NCBI GenBank assembly: GCA_905236275.1
Contig: CAJOPI010000433.1
Location: 1-6,699, forward strand
Reading direction: 5' to 3'
DNA from: an uncultured Lachnospiraceae bacterium
GTDB taxonomy: Bacteria > Bacillota > Clostridia > Lachnospirales > Lachnospiraceae
Length of the DNA stretch: 6,699 nt
Part shown: one piece after another, positions 5,041 to 6,699 of the stretch
Layout: each line of letters begins with the position of its first letter
Numbering within the stretch: the first letter of the stretch is position 1
The notes under the pieces: generated by a model
What the model saw: the letters and a program-made list of their open reading frames with translations, nothing else
The model's database searches: none
Told to the model about the DNA's origin: nothing
Translations under genes and position numbers: made by a program

Positions 5041-6609
5041 ATGAAACGTTCTTCAGATAATAAAAATTACAGAAAAAAGAATAGAAGACGGATCGAAAGC
5101 AGGAGAACGGAAAACCGGACAACGGAAAGCAGGAAATCGGGAAACCGAAGAAACGGAACAGGGAAGAAAGAAAACAAAAATACAGAGAGCAGAAGAAAGC
5201 AAATCAGGCGTTACCGTAATGAAAGAAAGAAAATAACGAAAATGCCGGGGACAGGGCTTTTAAGGCTTAACTTCGGAGTACTGATCTTTCTTGCACTTGC
5301 AGTCTATCTTGTATTTATACTTATTTCCTATCTGAGTACTACACATATTGCAGGTTATGAGGTAAAGTTAGGCTCGCTTGCTCTTGATACGACAGCGAAA
5401 GCCGTATGCGTCCGTACAGAGAAGACCTATACAGCCGATTCGACAGGATATATCAATTATTACATGAGAGAAGGAGAGAGGGCGGCCGGCGGCGAGCTCG
5501 TATATGCGATCGATGAGAGCGGAGAGCTTTCGAGCAAGATAAACGAGAGCCAGAGTGTGAGCTCCAATATAAAGGAGAGCGATCTTGCCGAGCTTAAGAG
5601 TGAGATTCAGAATTATAAAAACTCCTTTTCCGATGCGAAATTCAACAGCGTTTATGACTTCGCTTATGATATAGAGGGAACAATAGAGCAGATAAATCAT
5701 GCAAATATCCTGAAAATGCTGACAGGAGTTTCGGGTAACAAGGTATCAAATTCTGTTGATCTGGGATATTCGGATACAAGCGGCATTTTGTGCTATTCGA
5801 CAGATGGGTTTGAGAGCCTGAAAGCCTCTGAGGTTACGACTGACATTTTTAATGACGACAATTATTCGAAGAACAGTCTTGTTAATGGTGATCTGGTTGC
5901 AAAGGGGGATAATGCCTTTAAGCTTGTTACAGAAGAAAACTGGAGCATAGTCATGCCCTGGAACGATTCGTGGGAGGATGAGATTTCGGATGAAGAATAT
6001 GTTCAGGTAAATTTCCTCAAAAATGACTATACAATATGGGGAAAAGCGGCTATTCTGAATAATTCGGACGGAAAATACCTTCAGCTTTCATTTACAAATT
6101 CGATGGTGAATTTTGCCGCAGACCGTTTTGTGAATGTCGAACTGATAACGGATGCGAAAACCGGCTTTAAGATACCGAATACGTCAATAGTTCAGAAAGA
6201 GTTCTACCTTATACCGGAAGGATATGCGACAAAGGGCGGGGATTCAGACTCTGACGGATTTTTAAGGAAGAGCTATCTTGAAAACGGCGGAGAGACTACG
6301 GAATTTGTCGAAGCTGAAATCTATGATAAATTAGACGGACAGTTATATATCGCAACGGAAATCTTCAATCCGGGAGATATAATAGTAAAGCCCGATTCGC
6401 AGGATACCTATACTGTGAGCACTAAGAGCTCGCTTACCGGAGTTTATAATATTAACAGCGGTTTCGCGGATTTCAGGAAGATAAATGTACTTTATTCGAA
6501 TAAGGAATACTCGATAGTTGAGTCCGGAACCATGTATGGACTGAATGTATATGACCATATCGTACTCAACGGGGATGGGGTAGCGGATAAGGATCTGATG
6601 TTTAAGTAA
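5041..6609 (+). CDS. Single-pass membrane protein with HlyD-like extracytoplasmic domain
   Basis: A 522-residue protein. Residues 1-72 form a highly basic cytoplasmic tail rich in Arg, Lys, Asn and Glu with an imperfect 10-residue repeat. One membrane helix spans about 78-98 (FGVLIFLALAVYLVFILISY). The outside part opens with a barrel-sandwich (lipoyl-like) half motif, TADSTGYINYYMREGERAAGG followed by LVYAIDESG, as in HlyD-type membrane-fusion proteins. A polar helical stretch (~155-220) with coiled-coil character and a long beta-rich C-terminal region (~260-520) follow. Resemblance to periplasmic-adaptor proteins is by motif; no ABC transporter or outer-membrane partner is adjacent, and a Firmicute needs no such tripartite pump, so an export role is doubtful. 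In Lachnospiraceae such genes tend, from memory, to precede yggS and sepF, hinting at an envelope or division role. A stop codon directly precedes the ATG, fixing the start; the ribosome binding site (AGGG 5031-5034) is weak. Confidence 0.85.
   Translation: MKRSSDNKNYRKKNRRRIESRRTENRTTESRKSGNRRNGTGKKENKNTESRRKQIRRYRNERKKITKMPGTGLLRLNFGVLIFLALAVYLVFILISYLSTTHIAGYEVKLGSLALDTTAKAVCVRTEKTYTADSTGYINYYMREGERAAGGELVYAIDESGELSSKINESQSVSSNIKESDLAELKSEIQNYKNSFSDAKFNSVYDFAYDIEGTIEQINHANILKMLTGVSGNKVSNSVDLGYSDTSGILCYSTDGFESLKASEVTTDIFNDDNYSKNSLVNGDLVAKGDNAFKLVTEENWSIVMPWNDSWEDEISDEEYVQVNFLKNDYTIWGKAAILNNSDGKYLQLSFTNSMVNFAADRFVNVELITDAKTGFKIPNTSIVQKEFYLIPEGYATKGGDSDSDGFLRKSYLENGGETTEFVEAEIYDKLDGQLYIATEIFNPGDIIVKPDSQDTYTVSTKSSLTGVYNINSGFADFRKINVLYSNKEYSIVESGTMYGLNVYDHIVLNGDGVADKDLMFK
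5098..5217 (+). repeat. Degenerate 30-bp (10-codon) tandem repeat in the cytoplasmic tail
   Basis: Units begin at 5098, 5128, 5158 and 5188. The first two match at 22 of 30 bases; the later ones are more diverged. The protein pattern is E-S-R-[RK] followed by N-[RK], with ESR at residues 19-21, 29-31 and 49-51 and N-[RK] at 25, 35 and 45. The coding strand is almost entirely purine. Confidence 0.6.
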
Positions 6610-6619
6610 GGATGGAGCC

Positions 6620-6672
6620 TTTTTTGCCGCCGGCTGCCAAATCGAATGATTTGAGCAACGGCGCTGCAAAAA
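6620..6672. repeat. Long bulged inverted repeat after the membrane-protein gene
   Basis: From the outside in: TTTTT-GC (6621-6627) pairs with GC-AAAAA (6666-6672), CGCCG (6628-6632) with CGGCG (6659-6663), GCT (6633-6635) with AGC (6654-6656), and CAAATC (6638-6643) with GATTTG (6648-6653), around a GAAT loop. That gives 21 pairs with three 2-nt bulges. T precedes and A follows the stem on both strands, opposite to an intrinsic terminator. It may be part of a dispersed palindromic element continuing past the window. No gene can be supported in 6610-6699. Confidence 0.6.
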
Positions 6673-6699
6673 CGGACATCCGACGTCATTTTGTCAGAA

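Noticed and set aside
6492..6689. Minus-strand ORF across the end of the membrane-protein gene and the hairpin
   Set aside because: Mostly antisense to a well-supported gene, with no domain-like composition and no promoter seen.
6612..6699. Open frame starting at ATG 6612 and running off the window
   Set aside because: There is no correctly spaced ribosome binding site, the sequence is not recognisable, and most of it lies in the bulged inverted repeat; 88 nt is too little to support a gene.

Overview
The window looks like chromosomal DNA from an anaerobic Firmicute of class Clostridia, most probably a Lachnospiraceae member. This rests on moderately low G+C, strong GGAGG-type ribosome binding sites, dense same-strand gene packing, and protein styles typical of that family. 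Taxonomy is inferred from style and gene order; no marker gene is present. All supported genes are on the + strand.

Region 1 (1-4410) is the end of an operon for cell-wall elongation. It holds the 3' part of a class B penicillin-binding protein (PBP2/MrdA-like transpeptidase), a RodA-type SEDS glycosyltransferase 4 nt later, a methylglyoxal synthase (MgsA), and a lipoprotein-type D-Ala-D-Ala carboxypeptidase whose start overlaps mgsA. A hairpin with a T-rich tail ends the operon. RodA polymerises lipid II, PBP2 cross-links the strands and the carboxypeptidase trims pentapeptides. MgsA is the metabolic outlier and carries unusual substitutions at active-site positions.

Region 2 (4411-5006) is a single-gene unit: a TTGTAC-N17-TATAAT promoter set among repeated TTGTAY half-sites, a 140-residue P-loop protein of unknown function, and a GC-rich 10-bp hairpin.

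Region 3 (5007-6699) encodes a 522-residue single-pass membrane protein. It has an extracytoplasmic domain resembling HlyD-type adaptors and an Arg/Lys/Asn-rich cytoplasmic tail built on a 10-residue repeat. About 10 nt after its stop lies a long bulged hairpin whose flanking T and A runs have the wrong polarity for a terminator. The window ends soon after.

I found no CRISPR array, tRNA, rRNA, transposase or phage gene. Most of the window is ordinary core-genome content. The points most worth a second look are the MgsA active-site changes, the TTGTAY cluster, the uncharacterised P-loop protein, and the terminal hairpin.
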